Shown piece after piece: positions 21,718-31,283 of a DNA stretch of 64,000 bases. A model generated the notes under the pieces. The model searched no databases and was not told the origin of the DNA. It saw only the letters and a program-made list of their open reading frames with translations. A program made the translations under genes and the position numbers. Origin of the DNA: Mesorhizobium denitrificans. Lineage in GTDB: Bacteria > Pseudomonadota > Alphaproteobacteria > Rhizobiales > Rhizobiaceae. The stretch is taken from the NCBI RefSeq assembly GCF_003403035.1, contig NZ_QURN01000005.1, positions 124,001-188,000 on the forward strand. The letters run 5' to 3'. Within the stretch, counting starts at the first letter, position 1, and every line of letters starts with the position of its first letter.

Positions 21718-22920
21718 ATGAAGAGTGAAAAAATCAGTCTGGCTCAAGCCCGCCGCATCACGCTGGCTGCACAGGGTTTTTCCGAGCCCCGGCCGACCAG
21801 CCCTATCAATCGAGGCCACTTGAACCGCCTGTTGGGGCGGATCGGTCTTTTGCAAATTGATTCCGTCAGCGCCGTGGTGCGCGCACACTATATGCCGATG
21901 TTCTCGCGGCTCGGCCCCTACCCCATGCAACTTCTCGATGAAGCAACCGGGCCGAAGAAAAGACTCGTCTTTGAATATTGGGCGCATGAGGCATCGTTTC
22001 TGCCGCTGGAACTATGGCCGCTGATGCAATGGCGGATGGCGCGAGCGCGCGAACATTCGGAAATTTATTCCGGACTGGCGCGCTGGGCAGAGGAAAAGCA
22101 ATCCTTCATCGAAGAGATTTTCGAGGAGGTGAAAGCGCGCGGGCCAATCGCCGCATCGGACATCGAAGGCCACAAGGGCAGCGGCGGCTGGTGGGGCTGG
22201 TCTGATGCCAAGGCAGCGTTTGAGTGGCTTTTCTGGGCAGGCCGCATAACGGCACACTCCCGACGCTCCTTTGAGCGGCTTTATGATCTGCCGGAACGGG
22301 CACTGCCGAAAGCCGTGATTGATATGCCGGTGCCAGACACCGCGGACGCGCACCGCGAATTGCTAAAGATTTCGGCGCGCGCTCTTGGCGTTGGAACTGC
22401 GCAATGCCTGCGGGATTATTTCCGCCTGTCGCCTGCCGATATTGTCGGGCGAATTGACGAGTTGGTTGAGGAAGGCGAATTGCTACCCGTGAAAATCGAG
22501 GGCTGGCATCGACCGGGCTATGTCTCGAAGGACGCACGCAGGCCGCGCAAAGTGGAAACGCAGGCGCTGCTCGCGCCGTTCGATCCGCTGGTATTCGAGC
22601 GCACGCGGACAGAAAAGCTGTTCGACTTCCATTATCGCATCGAGATTTACACACCCGCCGAAAAGCGGCGCTATGGATACTATGTTCTGCCGTTCCTGCT
22701 GAACGATGCAATCGTGGCGCGTGTAGACCTGCGCGCCGACAGGCCAAAGGGTGTATTGCGCGTGCTGGCAGCCTATGCCGAACCCGGCGCGCCGCCCGAA
22801 ACTGCCGAAGCGCTGCTGCGAGAACTTCACACCATGCAGAACTGGCTTGGGCTGGAGCAAATCGAGATTACGACTGCCGGTGATCTCGGCCCGACGCTGG
22901 CGAAGCTCTCCGCGTCGTAG
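21718..22920 (+). CDS. YcaQ-type winged-helix DNA glycosylase (HTH_42 superfamily)
   Basis: Family members remove bulky or crosslinked alkylated bases; E. coli YcaQ (AlkX) unhooks interstrand crosslinks. The 400-residue length fits. The segment GRIGLLQIDSVSAV near residue 40 holds a QID tripeptide, which matches the Q-x-D catalytic motif I recall for the YcaQ subgroup as opposed to Q-x-Q of AlkZ; this assignment rests on memory. Three winged-helix units follow. ATG 21718 is preferred to a TTG 10 codons upstream. The stop sits 8 bp before the cobalamin promoter -35. Confidence 0.85.
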   Translation: MKSEKISLAQARRITLAAQGFSEPRPTSPINRGHLNRLLGRIGLLQIDSVSAVVRAHYMPMFSRLGPYPMQLLDEATGPKKRLVFEYWAHEASFLPLELWPLMQWRMARAREHSEIYSGLARWAEEKQSFIEEIFEEVKARGPIAASDIEGHKGSGGWWGWSDAKAAFEWLFWAGRITAHSRRSFERLYDLPERALPKAVIDMPVPDTADAHRELLKISARALGVGTAQCLRDYFRLSPADIVGRIDELVEEGELLPVKIEGWHRPGYVSKDARRPRKVETQALLAPFDPLVFERTRTEKLFDFHYRIEIYTPAEKRRYGYYVLPFLLNDAIVARVDLRADRPKGVLRVLAAYAEPGAPPETAEALLRELHTMQNWLGLEQIEITTAGDLGPTLAKLSAS

Positions 22921-22927
22921 CTGCGCG

Positions 22928-22956
22928 TTGACTCTACCTGCCAGTAACGCCTAAAT
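22928..22956 (+). promoter_or_regulatory. Promoter of the cobalamin operon
   Basis: TTGACT at 22928-22933 and CTAAAT at 22951-22956, 17 bp apart, just before the riboswitch. Spacing is ideal for a housekeeping sigma factor. Transcription would start near 22963. Confidence 0.65.
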
Positions 22957-22965
22957 CCACGCAAA

Positions 22966-23126
22966 CGGTTCCTTGCCTAACCAGCAAGGCGAAGAGGGAA
23001 TGCGGTGCGCCCGCCTGGGCAATGCCGCAGCTGTACCCGCAACTGTGAACGGCAAGCCGAAGCCAACGCCACTGGGCAACCGGGAAGGCGGCGAGGCGCA
23101 AAAGCCGTGAGCCAGGAGACCTGCCG
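22966..23126 (+). ncRNA. Cobalamin (adenosylcobalamin) riboswitch
   Basis: Senses cobalamin in the leader RNA and shuts the biosynthesis operon. Conserved blocks appear in order: ggttcc start, GGGAATGCGGTG, GCCGCAGCTGTACCCGCAAC (most of the core), GCCACTGGG, CGGGAAGGCGGCG, and the B12 box ending AGCCAGGAGACCTGCC. Downstream, cccgg/ccggg at about 23149-23165 lies directly before the AAGGAG ribosome site of the next gene, so the output is probably control of translation start. There is no U-rich terminator. Confidence 0.95.
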
Positions 23127-23177
23127 TTGAACATCAACTTCCGACCGCCCGGCGGGTGTCCGGGCAAGGAGCACGTT

Positions 23178-23585
23178 TTGGACGCCGAAGAATTCCGCGC
23201 AGAAGGACAAACCTCCGCCGAGGTCACGATTGTCGTGTGCGCATCGTGCCGCGATGAGTCGGGTTCGGACGCCCATCCACGCGCAGGCGAAAGGCTGGCG
23301 CAGGCAACCCGCGAAGTATCTCGCGGAAAGCCGGTGCGGGTTCAGCAAGTGGAATGCCTCGGCAATTGCAAACGGCGACTGAGCGCGGCCCTGTTGCGCG
23401 ATGGCTGCTGGAGCTACGTGTTCGGCGACCTGACCGAACATAGCGGCGCAGACCTTTTGACCGGCGCTGAACTATTCACCCAGACCGTTGACGGCACGCT
23501 GCCCTGGCGTGGCCGCCCCGATTCTCTCAAGCGCGGCTTGATCGCGCGCATTCCGCCCTCTGATTTCCTGAAGGATATTATATGA
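23178..23585 (+). CDS. DUF1636 family metal-binding protein
   Basis: A small cytoplasmic protein with thioredoxin-like ferredoxin cysteines: VVCASCRD near the N-terminus and ECLGNCKR in the middle, consistent with a 2Fe-2S or metal site. DUF1636 genes usually precede cobW in alphaproteobacterial cobalamin operons; the function is not established. I choose TTG at 23178 because AAGGAG lies 6 nt upstream and right after the riboswitch hairpin; the open frame begins 17 codons earlier at another TTG inside the leader. The stop overlaps cobW by 4 bp. Confidence 0.85.
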   Translation: MDAEEFRAEGQTSAEVTIVVCASCRDESGSDAHPRAGERLAQATREVSRGKPVRVQQVECLGNCKRRLSAALLRDGCWSYVFGDLTEHSGADLLTGAELFTQTVDGTLPWRGRPDSLKRGLIARIPPSDFLKDII

Positions 23586-24619
23586 CACAGGCTCTCGAAC
23601 GCGTTCCGTGCACGGTCATTACCGGCTTTCTGGGCGCAGGCAAAACCACGCTTGTGCGCAACCTGATCGAAAACACCAAGGGCAAAAGGCTGGCGGTGAT
23701 CGTCAATGAGTTCGGCGATGTCGGCATTGATGGCGACATTCTGAAGGGCTGCGGCATCGACACCTGCCCGGAAGAAAATATCGTCGAACTGGCGAATGGT
23801 TGCATCTGCTGCACCGTGGCGGATGACTTTGTGCCAGCGCTGGATCAGATTCTGGCACGCGAGCCGAGAGTTGATCACATATTGATCGAGACATCCGGGC
23901 TGGCGCTGCCGAAGCCGCTGGTTCAGGCGTTTCAATGGCCGAGCGTTAAAAGCCGCGTGACTGTCGACGGCGTGGTCGCGGTGGTGGATGGTGCGGCACT
24001 CGCTGAAGGACAGGTGGCATCCGATATGGACGCACTGGCAGCACAGCGCTCCGCCGACGAGTCGCTCGACCACGAGGACCCGGTCGAAGAAGTGTTCGAA
24101 GATCAGGTGGCTTGCGCCGATCTAATTATTCTCTCCAAGAGTGATCTGATCGATGCCGACGGTGCTGCCCGCGCCAATGCGATCATCGGTGAACATAGCG
24201 CGCGCGCCGTGAAGGTCGTTCCTACCGCACATGGCAAAGTCGATCCGTCTGTGCTGCTCGGCCTCGGCCTCGGCGTTGAAGACGACATCGAAAACCGCAA
24301 GACGCATCATGATGATGAACTCGATCACGAACATGATGATTTCGACACCTATGTGATCGATATTCCGGCAGTGTCGGACCCGGCGACGCTGGCAGCTCGC
24401 GTGGCGGAAGCTGCCGAAAAGGAAAACGTGCTGCGGCTGAAAGGGTTCGTCGAAGTGACCGGCAAGCCTATGCGGCTGCTGGTGCAGGCGGTCGGCCCGC
24501 GCGTGAACCACTATTATGACCGCGCGTGGACTGCGGGCGAGCCGCGCCGTTCGAGCGTCGTCGTGATCGGCCTGAAAGGGCTTGACCGCGCCGCGATTGA
24601 AAAGATCCTCATCGGCTGA
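23582..24619 (+). CDS. cobW: CobW GTP-dependent metallochaperone
   Basis: G3E-family GTPase thought to deliver cobalt to the cobaltochelatase. 345 residues: Walker A GFLGAGKTTL near residue 15, the metal motif CICC within NGCICCTVADDF near residue 75, Walker B-like region IETSGLALPKP, and a histidine/aspartate-rich stretch HHDDELDHEHDD near 240 that could bind metal. The C-terminal CobW domain follows. Coupled to both neighbours (ATGA with DUF1636, TGATG with cobN). Confidence 0.96.
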   Translation: MTQALERVPCTVITGFLGAGKTTLVRNLIENTKGKRLAVIVNEFGDVGIDGDILKGCGIDTCPEENIVELANGCICCTVADDFVPALDQILAREPRVDHILIETSGLALPKPLVQAFQWPSVKSRVTVDGVVAVVDGAALAEGQVASDMDALAAQRSADESLDHEDPVEEVFEDQVACADLIILSKSDLIDADGAARANAIIGEHSARAVKVVPTAHGKVDPSVLLGLGLGVEDDIENRKTHHDDELDHEHDDFDTYVIDIPAVSDPATLAARVAEAAEKENVLRLKGFVEVTGKPMRLLVQAVGPRVNHYYDRAWTAGEPRRSSVVVIGLKGLDRAAIEKILIG

Positions 24620-27600
24620 TGCATATTCTGGCAACCACATCTGCCTCGCTTGAGGATCTAATAGAACCGGTCGATCTGAAACAGACGCCGGCAGATGTGG
24701 TGGCATTGTCGTTTACGGACTCAGATCTGGCGGCACTTGCCGCCGGTTGGCAGGCGCAGAAGGATGCCTTGCCCTCGCTCGGATTGGCCGCGCTGCGCGA
24801 CTTGCGGCACCCCATGTCGGTCGATCTCTGGATCGACAGCGTTGCGCGCCACGCGAAGGTCATTCTGGTGCGCATCCTCGGCGGGTATGACTGGTGGCGC
24901 TATGGGTGCGACCAGCTTGCGAGCATTGCCAGCGCGCAAGGGATTAAGCTGGCGCTACTGCCGGGCGAATGCCGCGAGGATGATGCGCGGCTGGCAGAAC
25001 TTTCGACGGTTGGGCCGGATGAACTAGCGCATTTGCTCGGGTTTTTCCGTGAAGGCGGGCCGGGAAATATGCAGGCGCTCGCGCGCAGTCTGGGCGCCAT
25101 GGCGCGCGGCGAAGAAAGCAGCGAGACAGCGAGTGAAGTGCCGAAGGCCGGGTTTTATGTGCCTGCAGGTAAGGGCCAGAATATCCTCAGCGCTCATCAG
25201 CCTGCCGACAGGCGGTTGAGGGGTGAATCAGAACAACTTTCTGATAGCCAGACTCAACCAATCATCCCCATTCTCTTTTATCGGTCGATGCTGCTGGCGG
25301 CGGATGCCGCGCCGATTGACGAATTGACCAGGGCGCTGGAAGCCAGAGGCATTTCGGCGGTGCCAATTTTTGTAACGTCACTGAAAGACCCGGCTTCGCT
25401 TGCTTTCGTGGAAAAGGCGCTGGCCGAACTGAACCCCGCCGCGATCATTACCGCCACGGCGTTCGCCGCAGGGGCCGAACCCGGCGAGCAGACGCTGTTC
25501 GACCGCGCGGGTGTGCCGGTGTTTCAAGTTATCACCGCAACAACACGCCGCGAGGCGTGGGAAGAAAACCAGCGCGGATTGGCACCTGCCGACCTTGCCA
25601 TGCATGTGGTGCTACCCGAACTCGACGGGCGTATTCTGGCGGGCGCGATTTCATTCAAGGCGCAATCGCAATCAAATGACTATCGCGGGCTAAGCAACCA
25701 GCCGGAACCGAACCGCATCGAGCAGGTCGCGGCGCGGATCGAGCGTTTCCTGCGGCTGGCCGACACAACACGCGAGAACCGAAAGCTGCTTATACTCATA
25801 CCGGACTACCCGGCTGCTGAGGGGCGCACCGGCTATGCGGTGGGGCTGGACGTGCCTTCAAGCGTGCTGGCCATGCTGAATGACTTGAGGGATGCAGGAT
25901 ACATCGTTGACTCGATTCCAGAATCCCCGCGCGAACTTCTCGATCTGCTGGATCGTGGTAGCGAAGGTTTCAATGCGGACGACTACGCAAAAGCGTTGGC
26001 GACCTTGCCCGACGCTGCCCGCGAGAAGCTTATCGCGACATGGGGCGGACCATCGGAAAACCGCATCAACTTCCGCGCATCGACGTTCGGTAATGTCACG
26101 GTAGCGCTCGCACCGGACCGGGGCCGATCTGCGGATCGCAGGGCTGACTATCACGATCCGACGCTTGCGCCACAGCATGATCTGGTCGCGTTCGGATTCT
26201 GGCTCCAGAACGCGCTGGGCGTTCACGCCATTATTCACGTTGGCGCGCATGGCACGCTGGAATGGCTGCCGGGCAAGACGGTAGCGCTCAGCCGCGATTG
26301 CTTCCCCGAAATCGTGACCGGCGGCCTGCCGGTGATCTATCCGTTTATTGTCTCCAATCCCGGCGAGGCCGCGCAGGCCAAGCGGCGCATTTCTGCCATC
26401 ACGCTCGGCCATCTGCCGCCGCCGTTGGCGAGCGCCGAACTGGACGAGAAGCAACAAAAGCTGCAGCGGCTTGTGGACGAATATGCGCAGGCCGATGGGC
26501 TGGACCGCCGTCGCCGCGACCGGCTCGCGCGGCTGATCGTGGAAACCGCGACGGAAACGGGCCTTGCGACGGATGCTGGCGTTGCCCGCACGGACGCGCC
26601 GGACGAAGCCTTACGGCGCATCGATGCGTGGCTCTGCGACCTGAAAGATTTCGCCATTAAGGACGGTCTGCATATCTATGGCCGCACGGATGGCGACAAT
26701 GCCGAAAGCGCAGCAAACGAACGCGCGAACCTTTTGAAAACGCTGGACGGCAGGCATATTGCGGCGGGGCCATCCGGCGCTCCGGCGCGTGGCCGTTCTG
26801 ACGTGTTCCCGACCGGGCGCAACCTCTACACCGCTGACCCGCGCACCATGCCGACGCCGACCGCGTTTGATCTTGGCAAGGCAGCGGCGGACGAAGTGTT
26901 GCGCGATTATCTGCAGAGCCACGGCGACTGGCCGCGGGCGCTCGTGATCGACCTATGGGGCAGCGCTTCGCTGCGCACCGGCGGTGAGGAAATCGCGCAA
27001 GGGCTCTGGTTGATGGGGTGCCGCCCGCAATGGGACGCCGCGACAGGCCGCGTGACCGGCGTGGAAGTGCTTGTGCCAGCGACGCTGGGGCGTCCGCGCG
27101 TGGACGTAACATTCCGCATTTCCGGCCTGTTTCGCGACATGTTCCCCACGCAAATCGCGCTGCTCGACGCCGCTGCGCAGGCGGTTGCAGCGCGAGATGA
27201 ATCCGCAGACGAAAACCCGCTTGCAGCCACGGTGCGCGAGACAGGCAAGGCCCCTGCCCGCGTCTATGGTTCTTCGCCCGGTACTTATGGCGCAGGAATC
27301 GAGGACCAGCTTGCGCGCAGCGATTGGGCAGATCGCAGCGAAATTGGACATGCTTATCTGGCGGCAACCTCGCACGCTTTCGGCGGGGCGGAAGGTGCGG
27401 CGACAGAAGCGCCGGGAGCCTTCGCGGAACGATTGGCAGAGGCCGATCTGCTGGTACACACGGGCGACGATCCGGGCCGCGATATTCTGGAAGGCTCGGC
27501 GGATGTGGCTTTTATCGGCGGGTTCGCCGCAGCACTTGCCGCGCTTGGCCGCAACGCCGATGTGGTGGTGCTGGACACGACCGACCCGAACCGCCCACGA

Positions 27601-27960
27601 CCGCGCTCGGTAGCGCAGGCGGTTGGCCGTGTGGTTCGGGCGCGAGCAGTAAACCCGCGATTTATTGCAGGCCAGATGCGGCACGGGCCGCGCGGCGCTG
27701 CGGAGTTTGCCGAAACGGTGGATCGGCTGGTCGCCTTTGCCGAAACGACGAATGCAATCTCCGGCGACCTGATTGGCGCGGTTCATGACGCATATCTGGG
27801 CGACGAAACGGTGCGCGCATTTCTGCTGCGCGAAAACCCAAAGGCCGCGCGCGCAATCGCCAAGCGACTCGCGGATGCCAGACGGCGCGGCTTGTGGCGT
27901 CCGCTGCGCAACGCAATTGACGACGAGCTTGCGGAACTGATTGCAGAGGCCGCCGCATGA
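24619..27960 (+). CDS. cobN: Cobaltochelatase subunit CobN
   Basis: Large ATP-dependent subunit that inserts cobalt into hydrogenobyrinic acid a,c-diamide, together with CobS and CobT chelatase subunits that are not in this window. 1113 residues, normally about 1250, with the conserved HVGAHGTLEWLPGK segment near residue 540. At about residues 190-215 lies a poorly conserved stretch. Its DNA contains a 22-nt sequence also present at 2538-2559 (21 of 22 bases, opposite strand), so a repeat seems to have entered in frame. Confidence 0.95.
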   Translation: MHILATTSASLEDLIEPVDLKQTPADVVALSFTDSDLAALAAGWQAQKDALPSLGLAALRDLRHPMSVDLWIDSVARHAKVILVRILGGYDWWRYGCDQLASIASAQGIKLALLPGECREDDARLAELSTVGPDELAHLLGFFREGGPGNMQALARSLGAMARGEESSETASEVPKAGFYVPAGKGQNILSAHQPADRRLRGESEQLSDSQTQPIIPILFYRSMLLAADAAPIDELTRALEARGISAVPIFVTSLKDPASLAFVEKALAELNPAAIITATAFAAGAEPGEQTLFDRAGVPVFQVITATTRREAWEENQRGLAPADLAMHVVLPELDGRILAGAISFKAQSQSNDYRGLSNQPEPNRIEQVAARIERFLRLADTTRENRKLLILIPDYPAAEGRTGYAVGLDVPSSVLAMLNDLRDAGYIVDSIPESPRELLDLLDRGSEGFNADDYAKALATLPDAAREKLIATWGGPSENRINFRASTFGNVTVALAPDRGRSADRRADYHDPTLAPQHDLVAFGFWLQNALGVHAIIHVGAHGTLEWLPGKTVALSRDCFPEIVTGGLPVIYPFIVSNPGEAAQAKRRISAITLGHLPPPLASAELDEKQQKLQRLVDEYAQADGLDRRRRDRLARLIVETATETGLATDAGVARTDAPDEALRRIDAWLCDLKDFAIKDGLHIYGRTDGDNAESAANERANLLKTLDGRHIAAGPSGAPARGRSDVFPTGRNLYTADPRTMPTPTAFDLGKAAADEVLRDYLQSHGDWPRALVIDLWGSASLRTGGEEIAQGLWLMGCRPQWDAATGRVTGVEVLVPATLGRPRVDVTFRISGLFRDMFPTQIALLDAAAQAVAARDESADENPLAATVRETGKAPARVYGSSPGTYGAGIEDQLARSDWADRSEIGHAYLAATSHAFGGAEGAATEAPGAFAERLAEADLLVHTGDDPGRDILEGSADVAFIGGFAAALAALGRNADVVVLDTTDPNRPRPRSVAQAVGRVVRARAVNPRFIAGQMRHGPRGAAEFAETVDRLVAFAETTNAISGDLIGAVHDAYLGDETVRAFLLRENPKAARAIAKRLADARRRGLWRPLRNAIDDELAELIAEAAA

Positions 27961-29147
27961 TGGCCGCCGCTCGCGACATCAATGTGCGCGGTGCATGCCC
28001 CGCTCTCGCTGCGCCGATGCAAACCGGCGACGGATTACTCGCGCGGCTTAATCCAGTGCGCGAAGGGTTGAGCGCAAAGCAGTTGATTGGACTCTGCGAA
28101 TGCGCGTTGCGGCACGGCAATGGAATTGTCGAGATAACCTCGCGCGGCAGTCTTCAAATACGCGGCCTGACGGAGCCGTCCGCGCTCGCGCTGGCGGACG
28201 ACATCAACCGGCTGGACATAGATGTGCGAACCGGCACGACGGTTGCGACTGGTCCGCTGGCCGGTATGGATCCGGATGAGGTCGCCGATCCGCGCCCGCT
28301 TGCGCAAAGCATTCGCGACGGGATTACGCGCCTTGGACTGAACGGCAGGCTCGCGCCCAAGGTGTCTGTTGTCGTGGACGGTGGTGGGGCATGGAGCCTC
28401 GATGACTTGCAGGCCGATATTCGCTGCAGGGCGGATGGTGCTCTGTGGCACGTTGCGATTGGCGACGAACCGCGCACGCTGGGGCGTTTTGCGGAGGCGC
28501 ACGCAGCGGCGGTTGTGCTGGAAGCTCTGGAAGCGGTTGCAGCGCGCGGCCCGATGGCACGGGCACGCGACCTGAACATCGGCGCAACAGATGTTGCGGA
28601 ACGTGCGCCCCGCGCGATTCCGCTTGGCAATCTTGCGCTCAAGGATCGCAACGCCATGGCGGTCGTGCTGCCATTTGGCTCCGTGGAAGCGGGTGTTCTG
28701 GCTGAATTTGCGAAACAGGCGCAAGCGCTTGGCGCGACGGAATTTCGTGCCGTGCCACCTCGCGCGCTGATCATGTTGCTCGATGCGCCAAACGTAGAGG
28801 GAATTCTGAAAATCGCGCAAGAACTCGGCTTTGTGGTCGATGCTCGCGATCCGGCGATGCGGATATTTGCCTGCCCCGGCAAACCGGCCTGCACTTCGGG
28901 AACGTTCAAAACCCGCGAAACAGCGCGCAATATTGTGCGTGAAGTGCCCGAACTCTTCACCGACAACGCATTTTCGCTTCACGTTTCAGGCTGCGCGAAA
29001 GGCTGTGCACATCCTTCACAAGCAGCCCTCACTCTTGTTGGCGAGGCCGAAACGGTTGGAATTGTCGTGGGTGGAACAGCCCGGAGCTTGCCTCTTGCCT
29101 ACGCTCAACCTAATGCGCTGGTCGACGCGCTGAAGGAAATGGAATGA
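27957..29147 (+). CDS. cobG: Precorrin-3B synthase CobG
   Basis: Oxygen-dependent enzyme of the aerobic route that makes precorrin-3B, setting up ring contraction. 396 residues of the nitrite/sulfite reductase fold. The 4Fe-4S ligands are visible as CPGKPACTSGTF near residue 303 and SGCAKGCAHPS near 344. It marks the pathway as aerobic. Starts inside the cobN stop (ATGA). Confidence 0.94.
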   Translation: MMAAARDINVRGACPALAAPMQTGDGLLARLNPVREGLSAKQLIGLCECALRHGNGIVEITSRGSLQIRGLTEPSALALADDINRLDIDVRTGTTVATGPLAGMDPDEVADPRPLAQSIRDGITRLGLNGRLAPKVSVVVDGGGAWSLDDLQADIRCRADGALWHVAIGDEPRTLGRFAEAHAAAVVLEALEAVAARGPMARARDLNIGATDVAERAPRAIPLGNLALKDRNAMAVVLPFGSVEAGVLAEFAKQAQALGATEFRAVPPRALIMLLDAPNVEGILKIAQELGFVVDARDPAMRIFACPGKPACTSGTFKTRETARNIVREVPELFTDNAFSLHVSGCAKGCAHPSQAALTLVGEAETVGIVVGGTARSLPLAYAQPNALVDALKEME

Positions 29148-29776
29148 CCGAATACGACTATATCCGCGACGGGACGGCGATCTATGAGCGCTCCTTCGCA
29201 ATCATCCGGGCCGAGGCGGACCTTTCGCGCTTCGATGCGGAAGAGGCCGATGTCGCTATCCGCATGATCCACGCTTGCGGACAGGTGGAAGCCGCGCGCC
29301 ATTTCGTATTCTCGCCGGGTTTTGTCGAGGCCGCGCGGACGGCGCTAAAGAATGGCGCGCCGATCCTGTGCGATGCGGAAATGGTGGCGCGCGGCGTGAC
29401 GCAAGCGCGCTTGCCTGCAAACAATGAGGTTGTTTGCACGCTGCGCGATCCGCGCACTGCATCGCTTGCGGCTGAGATAAGAAATACACGTTCGGCAGCG
29501 GCGATTGACCTGTGGGGCGAGCGGATGGCTGGAGCTGTCGTTGCCATCGGCAATGCACCCACCGCACTGTTTTATCTGCTGGAAAAGCTGCGCGACGGCG
29601 CCCCGAAGCCAGCGGCGATACTTGGCATGCCGGTTGGGTTTGTCGGAGCAGCAGAGTCCAAGGACGCGCTTGCGGAAAACTCCTACGGCGTTCCGTTTGC
29701 AATTGTTCGGGGACGCCTGGGCGGCAGCGCTATGACGGCAGCCGCGCTCAATTCATTGGCGAGGCCGGGATTGTGA
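29144..29776 (+). CDS. cobH: Precorrin-8X methylmutase CobH
   Basis: Moves the C-11 methyl to C-12, forming hydrogenobyrinate. 210 residues; the catalytic histidine is His43 in IRMIHACGQ, at the same number as in the characterised Pseudomonas enzyme. Overlaps cobG and cobI by 4 bp each. Confidence 0.95.
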   Translation: MTEYDYIRDGTAIYERSFAIIRAEADLSRFDAEEADVAIRMIHACGQVEAARHFVFSPGFVEAARTALKNGAPILCDAEMVARGVTQARLPANNEVVCTLRDPRTASLAAEIRNTRSAAAIDLWGERMAGAVVAIGNAPTALFYLLEKLRDGAPKPAAILGMPVGFVGAAESKDALAENSYGVPFAIVRGRLGGSAMTAAALNSLARPGL

Positions 29777-30525
29777 TTGCCGGGCAAAAGACTGGCCGGT
29801 TGATCGGTGTCGGTACGGGTCCGGGCGATCCCGAATTGCTGACGGTCAAGGCTGTGCGCGCAATCGAGCAGGCCGATGTGCTGGCCTATTTCGCCAAGCG
29901 CGGCACGACAGGCAATGCGCGCGCGATTGTGAAAGCGCATATCCGCGACGGCATGGAAGAACTGCCGCTGCACTATCCGGTTACGACCGAAATCGAAAAA
30001 GACGACGACAGCTACAAATCGCAAATCCTGGGCTTTTATGAAGCCTCTGCAGATAAGGTGGCGGAGCATTTGAGCGCGGGCAAAACGGTGGCGATTCTCT
30101 CCGAAGGCGACCCGCTGTTTTATGGCTCCTACATGCATCTGCATGTGCGGCTTGCGCCACGCTTTCCTGCTGAGGTTATCGCGGGCGTGACGGCCATGTC
30201 CGGCTGCTGGTCGCAGGTTGGGTTGCCGCTGGTTCAGGGCGACGAAATCCTGACCGTGCTGCCCGGCACGCTGAGTGAAATGGAACTCGCGCGCCGCCTT
30301 GCTGATACTGATGCTGCCGTGATTATGAAGGTTGGGCGCAACCTTGGCAAAATCCGCCGCGCGCTGAACACGACCGGCAAGCTCGATACGGCGGTCTATG
30401 TCGAGCGCGGAACGATGCAGAATACGGCGAGCGCACTGCTGGCGGAAAAGCCCGACGACGAAGCACCCTATTTCGCAATTGTTCTCGTGCCGGGTTGGCC
30501 CGACAGACCGGAAGCCGCGTCATGA
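29773..30525 (+). CDS. cobI: Precorrin-2 C20-methyltransferase CobI
   Basis: SAM-dependent methylation of precorrin-2 to precorrin-3A. 250 residues of the tetrapyrrole methylase fold with GVGTGPGDPELLTVKA at the start and LSEGDPLFYGS near 115. The start is GTG at 29773, overlapping the cobH TGA as GTGA; the longer open frame upstream is a cobH shadow. Confidence 0.95.
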   Translation: MIAGQKTGRLIGVGTGPGDPELLTVKAVRAIEQADVLAYFAKRGTTGNARAIVKAHIRDGMEELPLHYPVTTEIEKDDDSYKSQILGFYEASADKVAEHLSAGKTVAILSEGDPLFYGSYMHLHVRLAPRFPAEVIAGVTAMSGCWSQVGLPLVQGDEILTVLPGTLSEMELARRLADTDAAVIMKVGRNLGKIRRALNTTGKLDTAVYVERGTMQNTASALLAEKPDDEAPYFAIVLVPGWPDRPEAAS

Positions 30526-31283
30526 ACGGGAAACTCTATGTCATTGGCCTTGGGCCGGGATCAGACAAGCAGATAACCCCACAGGCGCTGGACGCAATTG
30601 CGGCTTCAACGCATTTCTACGGCTACAAGCCCTATGTCAGCCGCCTGAAACTACGCGCCGATCAGGTGGCGGTTGCATCCGACAATCGCGAGGAATTGGC
30701 GCGCGCCAAAGACGCGCTTGACCGAGCCGCAACCGGCACCACAGTCGCCATCGTCTCCGGCGGTGATCCCGGCGTTTTCGCGATGGCAGCGGCGGTGTGC
30801 GAGGCGATTGAGGAAGGCGTGGACCAATGGCGCGACGTCGATCTGGAAATCATTCCGGGCGTTACCGCCATGCTGGCCGTCGCAGCACGGATGGGCGCGC
30901 CGCTCGGCCACGATTTCTGCGCGGTGAACCTTTCGGACAATCTCAAGCCGTGGGACGTTATCGAAACGCGGCTGGTGGCCGCAGCAAGCGCGGGATTTGT
31001 GATCGCGCTCTACAACCCGATCAGCAAATCGCGGCAATGGCAGCTAGGCCGCGCGTTCGATGCCGTATCGGCCGTGCTGCCGCCCGAAACGCCGGTGATT
31101 TTCGGGCGCGCCGCCGGGCGCAACGACGAAGCGATGGGCGTGCAACTGCTTTGCGATGCCAAGGCAGAGGACGCCGACATGGCGACCTGCGTTATCATAG
31201 GATCGGCAGCGACACGCATTGTGGAGCGAGGCGACAAGCCGGCGCTAGTCTATTCGCCGCGCTCGGTGAGGTCGCACTCGTGA
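30522..31283 (+). CDS. cobJ: Precorrin-3B C17-methyltransferase CobJ
   Basis: Methylates C-17 with ring contraction to precorrin-4. 253 residues; GLGPGSDKQITPQA near the start, VSGGDPGVFAMA near residue 83 and YNPISKSR near 165. ATG 30522 overlaps the cobI stop. The last 34 bp overlap the 3' end of the convergent cobK. Confidence 0.95.
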   Translation: MNGKLYVIGLGPGSDKQITPQALDAIAASTHFYGYKPYVSRLKLRADQVAVASDNREELARAKDALDRAATGTTVAIVSGGDPGVFAMAAAVCEAIEEGVDQWRDVDLEIIPGVTAMLAVAARMGAPLGHDFCAVNLSDNLKPWDVIETRLVAAASAGFVIALYNPISKSRQWQLGRAFDAVSAVLPPETPVIFGRAAGRNDEAMGVQLLCDAKAEDADMATCVIIGSAATRIVERGDKPALVYSPRSVRSHS

